Assembly (NCBI GenBank): GCA_965200645.1
Contig: CBDAUN010000003.1
Location: 1,488,001 to 1,552,000, forward strand
Direction: 5' to 3'
Source: CBDAUN01 sp965200645
GTDB taxonomy: Bacteria; Pseudomonadota; Gammaproteobacteria; Arenicellales; JAJDZL01
Length of the DNA: 64,000 nucleotides
A model generated the notes under the pieces. The model saw only the letters and a program-made list of their open reading frames with translations. It searched no databases and was not told the DNA's origin. The position numbers were made by a program, and so were the translations under genes. Of this stretch, positions 27,796 through 36,737 are shown in pieces (position 1 is the stretch's first letter; each line of letters opens with the position of its first letter).

Positions 27796-28257
27796 ATGAA
27801 TCGCTCCATTGATGTTTTCACCATGCATGGGCTAGAGAAAACGAAGATCCAAGCGTATTCAGCGAGAATTTCTGAGCTACGTCATCTTGCAGCAGATGAC
27901 GGATATTCATTGAGTCATTCTTCCGAGAATGACTTTTGGAGGTTTGTTCAATTTGAGCCTCAATTGAGGGAAGGTGAATTGATTTTGATTGATAATGGGA
28001 ATCTGCGTGCTACTTGGCAGGACGATAAAGGAACCCATGTTGGTCTTCAGTTCCTTGGTGATGGAATAGTGCAGTACGTCATATTCAAGAAACGCGACCC
28101 CACAAAACTGATTTCTCGAGTCGCCGGGCGTGATACGTTCATGGGAATAAGACTGCAGATTGAAACCTTCCAGTTGCAACAGTTGCTGTACAGTAACCAA
28201 GATAAAAGTGACTTGCCTGATGATGACAATGTTGTCGATCCATCAAACCCAGTTTGA
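27796..28257 (+). CDS. Hypothetical protein, 153 residues
   Basis: A complete frame with normal codon use and a free upstream region, so probably real. It has no signal peptide or transmembrane segment. The middle reads GELILIDNGNLRATWQDDKG then GLQFLGDGIVQYVIFKKR and ISRVAGRDTF, a compact beta-rich pattern; the first 60 residues look helical and the tail is acidic. I recall similar orphan proteins in other Proteobacteria but cannot assign a family or function. It is alone between pckA and the DUF169 gene. Confidence 0.65.
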   Translation: MNRSIDVFTMHGLEKTKIQAYSARISELRHLAADDGYSLSHSSENDFWRFVQFEPQLREGELILIDNGNLRATWQDDKGTHVGLQFLGDGIVQYVIFKKRDPTKLISRVAGRDTFMGIRLQIETFQLQQLLYSNQDKSDLPDDDNVVDPSNPV

Positions 28258-28577
28258 AAATAAGTCGAAAAGGTGGCTGGCTCCGACTTAAGTTCTGGCC
28301 GCCGAATGCTTGTTTAATTTACATCCGGCAGTTACTGATAAATGATATGGTGAGAATTTCTAGTTTCGAAAATTATCTACCAGGGTATATTTTTCTTGAC
28401 CAAGAGAAATTTTAAGTAATTGTTTTTAATTACTTTCTCCCTATCCACGTAGTCCCGTTTCTGTTTTGGCTTCGCTTGTAATTCCACTTCGGGGATTCAA
28501 TTCTGACTTTTTAGATTAGACGATCGGCTCTTCTTGCACTGGAATCGTGTTGATTCATCGCTTAATGCTCTGATGGG
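28258..28577. other. Intergenic region after the 153-residue gene
   Basis: About 320 bp with no open frame I can support. It contains several stops in all frames and scattered T-rich tracts. I see no RNA gene or terminator hairpin. Confidence 0.4.
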
Positions 28578-28697
28578 TCATAAGTATGTCATAAAATGTT
28601 CAACTACCTCTGCAGCTTCATATCGCAAAGCCTGTTGACCAGGCGCAAGATTCCATCCACAAACTACGCGTTCCATAGCTGCGTTTTCTGACTTCAA
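28578..28697 (-). CDS. Possible small protein downstream of the DUF169 gene
   Basis: A 39-codon frame starting at TTG (28697) directly after the DUF169 stop and in the same frame as it: LKSENAAMERVVCGWNLAPG, ending EHFMTYL. An internal ATG (MERVV) is also available. The composition looks protein-like, with a plausible alpha-helical end. It could be a real small gene, a decayed extension of the DUF169 protein, or chance. No family is recognised. Confidence 0.3.
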   Translation of the reverse strand: MKSENAAMERVVCGWNLAPGQQALRYEAAEVVEHFMTYL

Positions 28698-28706
28698 CTC
28701 TTCGTT

Positions 28707-29423
28707 TCAGCCAAACCTCTTCGCATCCTGACTGGCATAACCTGCAACTAACTTATCTGCCGCTGTAGTCTCCCGTAAGGCTTCAAGTACTTGCGGTAAC
28801 TGGCTAGCCGGTATCGCACAGGTCATTTCACTATTTTGAAGGCCGGTTCTAGCCCGACTGAGCATGCACCCTACACTGACGGCTGGAGCATTTTGTTCCT
28901 TAGCAATAGCGATTATGTGGCACTGTGGCTTACCTTCAAACCTCAATGAAGGTACCGCTGAATGAAGTTGCATGGTTTGTTTTGCATTCATTCTTAGAAA
29001 CACAATGTCCGTACTGCCGTTCGATTCGGCCAATGGTCCGTAAATTACTGCTTCCGGTCTAGATTTAACCGTTGGAATGTGAGGAAATATTTCTGGGTTT
29101 ACCCACTTTGCTTCGCAAACCGCCTGAACATCAGCTTTCGTTGCAGCCTCCTCTAAACTGATCATGCCGTGAGTCAGACTCCCGACACTACAGTTTCCGT
29201 GATCTTCGGGAACGGTAGCAAAGGTTCGGTCTTCCGCCTTAACCCAGAACACACATCCTGCCGGCACCGCCCCTGTTCGTCCATCCTCCGTCTCGGGTGG
29301 ATAGTCACTACCGTATCTTTCTACATTCTGAGGAACGTCACCACTAAAAGTGATTGCTAATGGTGCGTGGGCTAGACCAAGTAGCTCCACCAGTTCATTG
29401 GCCATGGCTTTATTGTCTGTCAT
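28707..29423 (-). CDS. DUF169 family protein
   Basis: Cytoplasmic protein of 238 residues from the ATG at 29423 (MTDNKAMANELVELL), which has a GGAG site eight bases upstream; the TTG five codons earlier is less likely. It contains the DUF169 marks: the opening LLGLAHAPLAI, CVFWVKAE in the middle with a Cys-rich region (NCSVGSLTHG), and the end MLSRARTGLQNSEMTCAIPAS. Function of the family is unknown; members are frequent in anaerobes and marine bacteria and may bind a cofactor or metal. Divergent from the ABC transporter genes. Confidence 0.75.
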   Translation of the reverse strand: MTDNKAMANELVELLGLAHAPLAITFSGDVPQNVERYGSDYPPETEDGRTGAVPAGCVFWVKAEDRTFATVPEDHGNCSVGSLTHGMISLEEAATKADVQAVCEAKWVNPEIFPHIPTVKSRPEAVIYGPLAESNGSTDIVFLRMNAKQTMQLHSAVPSLRFEGKPQCHIIAIAKEQNAPAVSVGCMLSRARTGLQNSEMTCAIPASQLPQVLEALRETTAADKLVAGYASQDAKRFG

Positions 29424-29637
29424 TGGGTTAATCTCCAATTGATTTTTATGTGAAATTTAATTATGCGCCTAAGTTATGGATGAATTCAGCTTAGTTGGGG
29501 TATCAAGTAAAGTTGTACTGAACAATCGAATTCGTCAAGGGTATTATGAATCCCAACTCTTTAGGAAGTGAAAACTACAAAATACCGAATGAGAGCTTAC
29601 AACCCAATAAGGAAAATACATCGGTATCGCCCTAGAG

Positions 29638-29663
29638 TTGCGATTGCAAGTTTACAGTCGCAA
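29638..29663. promoter_or_regulatory. Inverted repeat upstream of the ABC transporter operon
   Basis: TTGCGATTG and CAGTCGCAA face each other across eight bases, about 57 bp before the first permease and about 215 bp from the DUF169 start. Eight of nine positions pair. A regulator-binding site for one or both divergent operons is plausible; the binder is unknown. Confidence 0.35.
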
Positions 29664-29719
29664 TAAATCGGTTTAAATTCATCGACTCAGATTTACACAA
29701 AGTATAGCAAGTACGTCAA

Positions 29720-30472
29720 GTGAAATTCGTTAAGTCAAAATTCTTCGTACCCTCACTTGTACTGGCAGTGGTTGCGACAGCCTCATACTTTATCAACTGG
29801 AAGCTTCTACTATCGCTGGATTTTTCCGTTGTGTGGGAGTATCGAGTAGTTCTTCTCAAGGGGATGGGGCTTACTCTTACACTCACTGCATGTGCAGCAG
29901 TGCTGGGCTTGTTTTTTGGCACAATCCTGGCCGTTGCAAGTCAGTCTCCGTTTGCCTTGCTACGCTGGCTGGTCACTGGATTTGTAGAAATTTGGCGAAA
30001 CACTCCCCTACTCGTTCAGCTCATTTGGATTCACTATGCTCTGCCTCTGGTAACTGGCATCAATACCACCGCGTTGGAAAGTGGTGTGCTGGCAATCGTG
30101 CTGCAGGCCAGTGCCTATTTTACGGAGATCGTTCGAGGTGGTATCGACGCCGTACCAAAGGGTCAGTGGGAAGCAGCCTACTCACTAGCACTTCCTTCAA
30201 GAATTCGCTGGAATCGCATCATTCTTCCGCAAGCCATTCGGACCATGATTCCGCCACTAGTTAACTTGACAATTAGTTTTTTTAAAGGGACGGCAATACT
30301 GTCAATTTTGCACATCAGCGAGTTGATGACGGTCACCAATCGTATCAGTAACGTCACATTCAAGCCGATCGAACTTTTCAGTTTTATCGCAATTTTATAT
30401 TTTGTAGTCGGCTACTTTTTGAGCAAAACAACATTGCGACTGGAATATGTCTTGCAACGAAGGGAACGATAA
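29720..30472 (+). CDS. Polar amino-acid ABC transporter, permease 1
   Basis: HisM/GlnP-type inner membrane subunit, 250 residues, starting at GTG. The cytoplasmic EAA loop reads EAAYSLALPSRIRWNRIILPQ, and the family opening FVEIWRNTPLLVQLIW is present. First gene of a four-gene import operon; its TAA overlaps the next ATG as TAATG. Confidence 0.92.
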   Translation: MKFVKSKFFVPSLVLAVVATASYFINWKLLLSLDFSVVWEYRVVLLKGMGLTLTLTACAAVLGLFFGTILAVASQSPFALLRWLVTGFVEIWRNTPLLVQLIWIHYALPLVTGINTTALESGVLAIVLQASAYFTEIVRGGIDAVPKGQWEAAYSLALPSRIRWNRIILPQAIRTMIPPLVNLTISFFKGTAILSILHISELMTVTNRISNVTFKPIELFSFIAILYFVVGYFLSKTTLRLEYVLQRRER

Positions 30473-31137
30473 TGAGATTTGATTGGGACCAATTGATTCG
30501 TTACAGCCCGGATTTGCTCGAAGCATTCTTAGTTACGATCGTAATTTCTGCGATTTCTCTAGTCATTGGCATTGTCCTTGGAGCCATTGCATGTCTGGGA
30601 AGGCTCAGTAAAGACCGAACGGCATTTCGTTTATCAACATGGTTTGTTGACTTTTTTCGGACGATCCCGGAAGTCGTACTTATTTTCTGGGTTTATTCTT
30701 GTCTACCCTTGCTGTTGTCGGTTCGAATTTCAAGCGAAGCGTGCGGCATTATTGCTCTATCACTGTTTAGCGGTGCTTATCTTGCAGAAATCTTTCGTGC
30801 AGGGGTGCTTGCTGTACCACGTGGTCAGGTTGACGCAGCTTATGCCTTGGCTATACCCAAAGTTCACATTTGGCGAAAGATCATCATTCCACCGGCGATC
30901 CGTCGAATGATGCCTGCCTTCGTCAACTTCTTGACTGAACTTTTGAAAGCAACCAGTCTGCTGTCAGCAATTTCTGTAGGTGAAATGGCATATACCGCAA
31001 ACATACTGGGTGCGCAAACACTCAGCTATTTCGAATTTTTAAGTGCTATTGCCGTGCTTTACTTCATATTAATCTTTCCCTTCAGTATGCTCGCTCGAAG
31101 GTCGGAAATGAAATTGCAACGAAGAACCGGAAATTAA
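30472..31137 (+). CDS. Polar amino-acid ABC transporter, permease 2
   Basis: Second membrane subunit, 221 residues, with FVDFFRTIPEVVLIFWVYS and EAA-type loop DAAYALAIPKVHIWRKII. It forms a heterodimer with permease 1. The one-base overlap with permease 1 indicates translational coupling; the ATPase gene follows after four bases. Confidence 0.92.
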   Translation: MRFDWDQLIRYSPDLLEAFLVTIVISAISLVIGIVLGAIACLGRLSKDRTAFRLSTWFVDFFRTIPEVVLIFWVYSCLPLLLSVRISSEACGIIALSLFSGAYLAEIFRAGVLAVPRGQVDAAYALAIPKVHIWRKIIIPPAIRRMMPAFVNFLTELLKATSLLSAISVGEMAYTANILGAQTLSYFEFLSAIAVLYFILIFPFSMLARRSEMKLQRRTGN

Positions 31138-31141
31138 TGCA

Positions 31142-31897
31142 ATGGTAGTTGCCGAAGAAGCCGCTAGAAATATTTTTATTGACTGCAGAAATGTCATCAA
31201 GAGGTTTGGAGACTTCGTCGCTTTGGACGGCATTTCTGTTGAAATTGCGGAGGGTGACATCGTTTGCATCATTGGTCCGTCGGGGGGTGGTAAGTCCACG
31301 TTTATCAGAACTATAAATGCCCTCGAGATCATTGATGATGGAAAAATCGTTGTCGATGGAATCGAACTGCCGGGCAGCCAGCAAGATGTTGAAAACATCC
31401 GCCGAGAAGTAGGGATGGTGTTTCAGCAGTTCAATCTATTCGAGCACATGTCAATTCGAGAAAATGTCGCCTTCGCGCCCGTCGTTTCCAGAGGTATGCA
31501 AAAGGATAAAGCCAGCAAATTGGCCGAAACACTGCTCGGTAGAGTCGGAATTGCTGAGCAGATTGATAAATACCCCAATCATCTTTCGGGCGGTCAACAG
31601 CAGCGTGTTGCCATAGCCAGGGCCTTAGCCATGGAACCGAAAGCAATGTTGTTTGATGAACCCACTTCTGCACTTGATCCCGAAATGGTAGTAGAAGTCC
31701 TAAATGTGATTCGCGAACTTGCTGCCTCTGGCATGACCATGCTTATTGTCACTCACGAAATGGGATTTGCAAAAGAGGTAGCCAACAGAATTATGTTTAT
31801 AAGTGACGGCAAAATTGTTGTTGACGAATCACCTGACGACTTTTTTAAAAGTCCCGAAAACCCACAGTTGCAAAGGTTCTTATCCGCTGTTTTGTAA
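31142..31897 (+). CDS. Polar amino-acid ABC transporter, ATPase
   Basis: GlnQ/HisP-type ATP-binding subunit, 251 residues. Walker A is GPSGGGKST, the Q-loop is VFQQFNLF, the signature is LSGGQQQRVAIARAL, Walker B is AMLFDEPTSALDPE and the switch His is in VTHEMGFAKEV. The FPHM-type coupling loop is normal. Powers import with the two upstream permeases and the downstream binding protein. Confidence 0.95.
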   Translation: MVVAEEAARNIFIDCRNVIKRFGDFVALDGISVEIAEGDIVCIIGPSGGGKSTFIRTINALEIIDDGKIVVDGIELPGSQQDVENIRREVGMVFQQFNLFEHMSIRENVAFAPVVSRGMQKDKASKLAETLLGRVGIAEQIDKYPNHLSGGQQQRVAIARALAMEPKAMLFDEPTSALDPEMVVEVLNVIRELAASGMTMLIVTHEMGFAKEVANRIMFISDGKIVVDESPDDFFKSPENPQLQRFLSAVL

Positions 31898-31954
31898 CTG
31901 TTGAAGAATTACTCGACGGCATAGGGTTGATTGCGGTTGGGTGTTGATAAATGA

Positions 31955-31982
31955 TAATATTGATTTTCTGACAACAATATTA
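31955..31982. promoter_or_regulatory. 8-bp inverted repeat in the leader of the binding-protein gene
   Basis: TAATATTG, a 12-base loop, then CAATATTA: a perfect dyad ending three bases before the GGAG ribosome site of the binding-protein gene. Such a hairpin between an ATPase gene and a binding-protein gene could stabilise the downstream message, giving more binding protein than membrane subunits, or bind a regulator. Confidence 0.4.
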
Positions 31983-31999
31983 AATTGGAGAGTAGCGAA

Positions 32000-32779
32000 A
32001 TGAAGAAATTTGCCATTTTATTTAGTGTGCTTGCATTTGCACTTACGACAGGCACGGCTTTTTCAGCCGACGACAAAATTACAGCGATAAAGGACAGCGG
32101 ACAACTGCGCGTCTGTCACGCTGAAGCGTTGCCATGGGGGGCTAAAGACCCCAAGACAAACGAATGGGTTGGCACTGACATTGAGGCGGCTAAACATTTG
32201 GCAGGAATCATGGGAGTTGAGTATGTTCCTGTTGACTCACAGTGGGGCACGCTGATTCCTAGTCTTGAAACAGACAAATGCGACATTGTAATGTCACCTA
32301 TGTTCCGAACCGCAGAAAGAGCAATGCGGGTCTTGTTTTCAAATCCATCCGGCTATGAAACTCAAGGAACTGCAGTACATCAGGACTCTGATGCCCAAAC
32401 CCATGCAGACCTGGATAAGGAAGGCATGATCATTGCAGTAGGTTCCGGAACTGCCGACGAAGCGTTTGCAAATCGCTTCTTCAAGAGCGCCGAAGTCAAG
32501 CCACTGGTTAGCGACAAACTTTCCACATATTTTCTTGAAGTTGCCAGTAAGCGCGCTGATGCAATTTTGACAGACAGTTCTTCGTTAAGAAATTTCATCG
32601 CTGCCAATCCTGAAATGAACTTGCGGATAATCGATGATGCACCACTCAATCCTCAAGGCTATGCGTATGCCGTACTTCCCGGTGAATATCACTTCGTGAA
32701 TTTCATCAATGTATGGCTTGAAACTATTAGTCAACAAGGTTTGACTGACCAGTGGTACGAAATGGTAACTTCAAACTAG
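32000..32779 (+). CDS. Polar amino-acid ABC transporter, periplasmic binding protein
   Basis: Solute-binding protein family 3, about 259 residues from the ATG at 32000 (GGAG eight bases upstream). A signal peptide (MKKFAILFSVLAFALTTGTA, cleaved near FSA/DD) precedes the two-lobed fold: GQLRVCHAEALPWG, VGTDIEAAKHLA, DIVMSPMFRTAERA and the C-terminal QQGLTDQWYEM. Ligand not predictable. Cys residues in VCHAE and DKCDI may form a disulfide. Confidence 0.92.
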   Translation: MKKFAILFSVLAFALTTGTAFSADDKITAIKDSGQLRVCHAEALPWGAKDPKTNEWVGTDIEAAKHLAGIMGVEYVPVDSQWGTLIPSLETDKCDIVMSPMFRTAERAMRVLFSNPSGYETQGTAVHQDSDAQTHADLDKEGMIIAVGSGTADEAFANRFFKSAEVKPLVSDKLSTYFLEVASKRADAILTDSSSLRNFIAANPEMNLRIIDDAPLNPQGYAYAVLPGEYHFVNFINVWLETISQQGLTDQWYEMVTSN

Positions 32780-32840
32780 CATTAACTTTACTCCACTACT
32801 AAGACGTGCGGAGATTCGTGCTGACATCTGGGTAAAAAAC

Positions 32841-34160
32841 TTGGAAACAGCTGAGCAAATCTGGGAAAGGCAGAAATCGACAATCGCCGGCGGCGTAATG
32901 TCGATAAATCGTGCCATTGATCCGATGCGGGTTTTTGTTAAGGCCAAAGGCGCTTACATGTGGGACCATGTCGGTAACAAATACATCGACTACCACGCTG
33001 CATTTGCTCCCTACTTGCTCGGTCATGGTGATGAAGACATTGATTCAGCTGTGATTGAGTCCATCAATCGCAGCGAATCTCTGATGGGGGCTGGCACTAC
33101 CCCATGGGAACGAGAAATAGCTAATTTGTTAGTTGAGTCCATTCCTTATGTAGATCAAGTACAACTCACCAGTAGCGGGACAGAAGCAGTCGCTTGCTCG
33201 CTTCGACTCGCACGAGCTGCCACTGGTAATGACGGCATCGTAATTATGCAGGGCGGGTACAACGGATGGATGGATGCCGTTGCTTTCAACCTAATGGATC
33301 CGACTGATGCGGTACGATTTCATCAGCAAGGAGCTGAACACGAACTTCGACCGATCTCAGCAGGTATGCCGGCCAGTGCGGCTGACTGTGCGCACGCCAT
33401 TGAGTTCAACGACGAAGAGGCTTTGGAAAATACTTTAAAGCGAGGCAATATCGCAGCGGTTATATTGGAACCAATTCTACAGAATGTTGGAATTGTAAAA
33501 CCTAAACCTGGATACCTTGAAAAAGCTCGCTCACTTTGCGACCAGCATGGGGCACTTTTAATCTTTGATGAAGTGAAAACTGGATTTAGGCACGCATTGG
33601 GAGGGTATCAGTCCATATGCAACGTGGCACCAGATTTGAGCGTTTTCGGAAAAGCAGCGGCAAATGGATATCCTATGGGTGTTGTGGGCGGAAAACGGGA
33701 ATTTATGGCCTACAGTTGTCACCCGGATCTTAGTCAACGAGTTCTGATTGCAGGCACCTACAATGCTCACCCCTTCACTGTTGCAGCGGCAATTGCAACG
33801 GTAAAAAAACTCAGAGAGCGAAATTCAGAAATTTACGGCCACTTGGAAAATCTTGGCCAACAAATGGAAAATGGCTTAAACGATTTGTTGAAAGACCGCA
33901 ATTACCCGACAACTGTTGTCAGGCAGGGATCGGCTTTTGTAGTGTATTTCATGGACCACGAACCGGATTGTTGGAGAGATATCGCTTTGCATAACGATGC
34001 ACAGTTGGATGTTGCTTATCGCAACAAGTTAATTGAACAGGGTGTATTCCATTTTCCGGTGACGACCAAGCAAGGCAGCATCTCCTTTGCTCACACGCGC
34101 AAAGATATTGATGAAACGCTGTCGATTACTGAGTCGGTACTCAACAGCCTTCACGATTAG
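32841..34160 (+). CDS. Class III aminotransferase, glutamate-1-semialdehyde aminomutase-like
   Basis: PLP enzyme of fold type I, 439 residues, starting at TTG (32841). PLP-binding marks: SSGTEAVACSLRLARA, LIFDEVKTGFR and the Schiff-base Lys in SVFGKAAANG. It resembles HemL but sits downstream of an amino-acid importer rather than heme genes, and two more paralogues (48997 and 52209) are found here, so a catabolic transaminase or aminomutase on an imported amino acid is more likely than tetrapyrrole synthesis. Confidence 0.87.
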   Translation: METAEQIWERQKSTIAGGVMSINRAIDPMRVFVKAKGAYMWDHVGNKYIDYHAAFAPYLLGHGDEDIDSAVIESINRSESLMGAGTTPWEREIANLLVESIPYVDQVQLTSSGTEAVACSLRLARAATGNDGIVIMQGGYNGWMDAVAFNLMDPTDAVRFHQQGAEHELRPISAGMPASAADCAHAIEFNDEEALENTLKRGNIAAVILEPILQNVGIVKPKPGYLEKARSLCDQHGALLIFDEVKTGFRHALGGYQSICNVAPDLSVFGKAAANGYPMGVVGGKREFMAYSCHPDLSQRVLIAGTYNAHPFTVAAAIATVKKLRERNSEIYGHLENLGQQMENGLNDLLKDRNYPTTVVRQGSAFVVYFMDHEPDCWRDIALHNDAQLDVAYRNKLIEQGVFHFPVTTKQGSISFAHTRKDIDETLSITESVLNSLHD

Positions 34161-34231
34161 TCTGCTTCGAACCACTATCACTTATATCAGCCGAAGTGTT
34201 GTGACAATCAAATCTGGCTTACCAAAATTGT

Positions 34232-35668
34232 CTAAACGACATCGATGATTCCGGTCATTCCACTTTCTTGGTGCTCAAGAACGTGACAATGAAACATCCA
34301 TTTTCCGGGGTTATCAGCAACAAAAGCGATTTGCGCCCTATCTCTGGCACGGAGTAGAAGGGTGTCGCGCAAATAAGGGTTGGGAATTGACTCGCCATTA
34401 ATGCTAATGACCTGAAATATGTGGCCGTGCAGGTGGATTGGGTGATCTCGAACCGTATCGTTAACCAAATCGAATATGTAGGACTTCCCGAGATCCAACC
34501 TTATGAGCGGTGGTTCGCTGTGTGCATCGACTACAACTCTATCATTAACTGCCCAAAACCTCCCTGTACTTCTAGCAATATCAATAAAGTCACTATACTC
34601 ACCGTTAACTTTGGCTCTTTGCAATCTTCCACCCGCACCCCCCTGGAAGACAAATTGATGAAGCTCAGCGTTCGCTAGATCCGGCAACGCAATTGGGTTA
34701 GGATTTATTGGTTCCGGTACGTTGAACTGTGGTTGCAAAGATTCGGTGGAATCATATTTCAAGTTCATAAAGTAATATGCAAACTCCGCTCCGTATTCAA
34801 AATCGATTACTGATGAAGTCGAGCCGGGCTGACCAACCATGTCTATGATCAGATCAACCCGTTCACCTGAAGACACCGATACGATGCTGTCCTTTGCTAG
34901 GTACGGTTGTACTGGCTGACCATCCCAAGAAATGATCCAAGGTTCCAAGTCATTGAATTTCAGTGTGAATATTCTTGCATTTGCAACATTAATCAATCGC
35001 AATCGCAACCGCTCACCTGAACGAACCGGGAATTCATTACCGATGGTTCCGTTTACTGTTACCACATTTCCCAATCTTCCATCGTGCGAATGGTCATGCA
35101 TGGATTGAGTATCGAATGACGCAATTTGGGCCTCTTGGTTTAGGCGCCAGTCGTCAATTACCCAAATCAAATCTCTGTCAACCTGTGGCGGATTTTCTTC
35201 ATCCACAATCAAAGCACCATACAACCCCATACCGATCTGTTTACTACTGGCAAGATGGGGGTGATACCAAAAAGTCCCGGCATCTTCGAGTGGAAATTCG
35301 TACAAGAACGAATTTCCCGGCTCTACCGGTTCCTGGGAAATGTGAGGTACACCATCCATACTGACCGGTACACGAAGTCCGTGCCAGTGAATGGTAGTTG
35401 GTTCGGTCAGATGATTTTCAAGCAGCAGACGTAACGTATCACCTTGCCTGTATCGAAGAATTGGGCCAGGTACTTGGCCATTGTAGGCCCATACTGAAGT
35501 ATGGTAGTTTTCATCAAGAACCAGGTTAACTTTGGTTGGGCTGGCCGTTAGTGCCTTCACACTGGTTGAGGCGTGAACAAGCGGCAGCGGCGAAACTACA
35601 GATGCCACTGCACAACTGCATCCTTGCAAAAATCTTCTTCGTGTTAAATCAAATACTTGGGCCGGCAC
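34232..35668 (-). CDS. Multicopper oxidase, Tat-exported
   Basis: Three-domain copper oxidase of 478 residues. The N-terminus has a twin-arginine signal (TRRRFLQGCSCAVASVV). All four copper-binding clusters are present: HWHG, WYHPH, HPIHLHGH and HCHVLEHQESGM (type 1 with a Met axial ligand). Members of the CotA/CueO group oxidise Cu(I), metals, phenols or amines in the periplasm. The start is a GTG at 35668. Downstream neighbours on the same strand are the DUF3830-like and cupin genes. Confidence 0.93.
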   Translation of the reverse strand: MPAQVFDLTRRRFLQGCSCAVASVVSPLPLVHASTSVKALTASPTKVNLVLDENYHTSVWAYNGQVPGPILRYRQGDTLRLLLENHLTEPTTIHWHGLRVPVSMDGVPHISQEPVEPGNSFLYEFPLEDAGTFWYHPHLASSKQIGMGLYGALIVDEENPPQVDRDLIWVIDDWRLNQEAQIASFDTQSMHDHSHDGRLGNVVTVNGTIGNEFPVRSGERLRLRLINVANARIFTLKFNDLEPWIISWDGQPVQPYLAKDSIVSVSSGERVDLIIDMVGQPGSTSSVIDFEYGAEFAYYFMNLKYDSTESLQPQFNVPEPINPNPIALPDLANAELHQFVFQGGAGGRLQRAKVNGEYSDFIDIARSTGRFWAVNDRVVVDAHSEPPLIRLDLGKSYIFDLVNDTVRDHPIHLHGHIFQVISINGESIPNPYLRDTLLLRARDRAQIAFVADNPGKWMFHCHVLEHQESGMTGIIDVV

Positions 35669-35691
35669 TTTCTTTCAATAATTAGATTGAA

Positions 35692-36192
35692 CTAGTCTGC
35701 AGCCTCGACATACATCGTTTCGCCTGCAAAGCCATTCATCCACACCTGCAGACAACTTTGAGCGAAGCTCTCCAGTTCTTCGATATCTGCAGCAGTAGCA
35801 AAAATATTTCCTGTGTTCCCGCCGCCTGGTCCGTAAAGATTATTTCCCCTGTCGTAGAACAATGCTATGTCCACAATTCGTTGTGGATTGTCCGGGTCGT
35901 AAACATTACGCGGTAATAAACCGTCTGGATGAAAGATGTACATTAGGTCGCCAGGTGCTGGAAACATGCAAAGCCATTCTTTCGGCGGATCCTGTCCAAA
36001 GACTTCAGCGACTGAAAGTAACGTGTATATTTCGTGATTGGCGTACTTGGCATGCCAAAGATCACCTTCAAACGGAAGTGCTTTACTCACTATAGCGCAA
36101 GTTTTTGGTGAGTTATCCCAACGAAGCTTCAATTTCACACTTGCACCATTTTTTCTTAAACCTACTCGAACGTATTTCAACCGATCTTCCAC
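35692..36192 (-). CDS. DUF3830-like (cyclophilin-fold) protein
   Basis: Cytoplasmic protein of 166 residues, starting at GTG (36192) with AGGTGAG four bases upstream. The ALPFEGDLWHAKYANHEIYTLL and FPAPGDLMYIFHPDG segments match the pattern I know from DUF3830, a cyclophilin-like small-molecule-binding family of unknown function often found beside amidohydrolase, M24 or racemase genes. The C-terminal region is longer than typical. Assignment is moderate. Confidence 0.6.
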   Translation of the reverse strand: MEDRLKYVRVGLRKNGASVKLKLRWDNSPKTCAIVSKALPFEGDLWHAKYANHEIYTLLSVAEVFGQDPPKEWLCMFPAPGDLMYIFHPDGLLPRNVYDPDNPQRIVDIALFYDRGNNLYGPGGGNTGNIFATAADIEELESFAQSCLQVWMNGFAGETMYVEAAD

Positions 36193-36237
36193 AATCTCAC
36201 CTTTAGTTTTATTATTTTTTACTTGTTTATGACTTCT

Positions 36238-36630
36238 CTAGAATGGAGATTCACAGGGAACTGTTCCCATCTTGGCTGGCACGGATAACTCCAAAATTTC
36301 CATGTCGTCGGATGCAGCTGTTTCATTGTGCCGCATACCACCCGGTATGAAAAGTGATTGGCCCTTCTCGATGTGCAACTTGTCACCGGTTTCAAACTCT
36401 AAGTCAATCCATCCATTCAGCAGGTAAATGAACTGACCTTCGCATTCGTGATAATGCCATCCGGTTGGCTTAGTCATGCCACGCTTTGCAGCCATAGTCT
36501 GAGCCCTAAGAATACCTAGACTTGCTTCTGTCACACCAAGATCGTGATAGGTGAAAAAATCCCTACGACCCTTGATTTCGTCAGCTGTTTCTTTAGTTGT
36601 GTACGCTAGTTTAGGTCCCGATTCTGGCAT
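36238..36630 (-). CDS. Cupin domain protein
   Basis: Single-domain cupin, 130 residues. Cupin motif 1 is GWHYHECEGQFIYLLNGWIDL with two His and a Glu as metal ligands; motif 2 is SLFIPGGMRHN. Likely a sugar or small-molecule sensor or isomerase; substrate unknown. AGGAG lies seven bases before the ATG. It is divergent from the M81 gene, 107 bp apart. Confidence 0.85.
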   Translation of the reverse strand: MPESGPKLAYTTKETADEIKGRRDFFTYHDLGVTEASLGILRAQTMAAKRGMTKPTGWHYHECEGQFIYLLNGWIDLEFETGDKLHIEKGQSLFIPGGMRHNETAASDDMEILELSVPAKMGTVPCESPF

Positions 36631-36737
36631 TATTCAACTCCTGAAAAGTAACTTTCTAGATTAAAGTATAACCTGAACAAGCGCAGCATTTTGTTGCGAC
36701 ACTTTGGTTGACTTAAGGAAATTAAACTCTCAAAACG

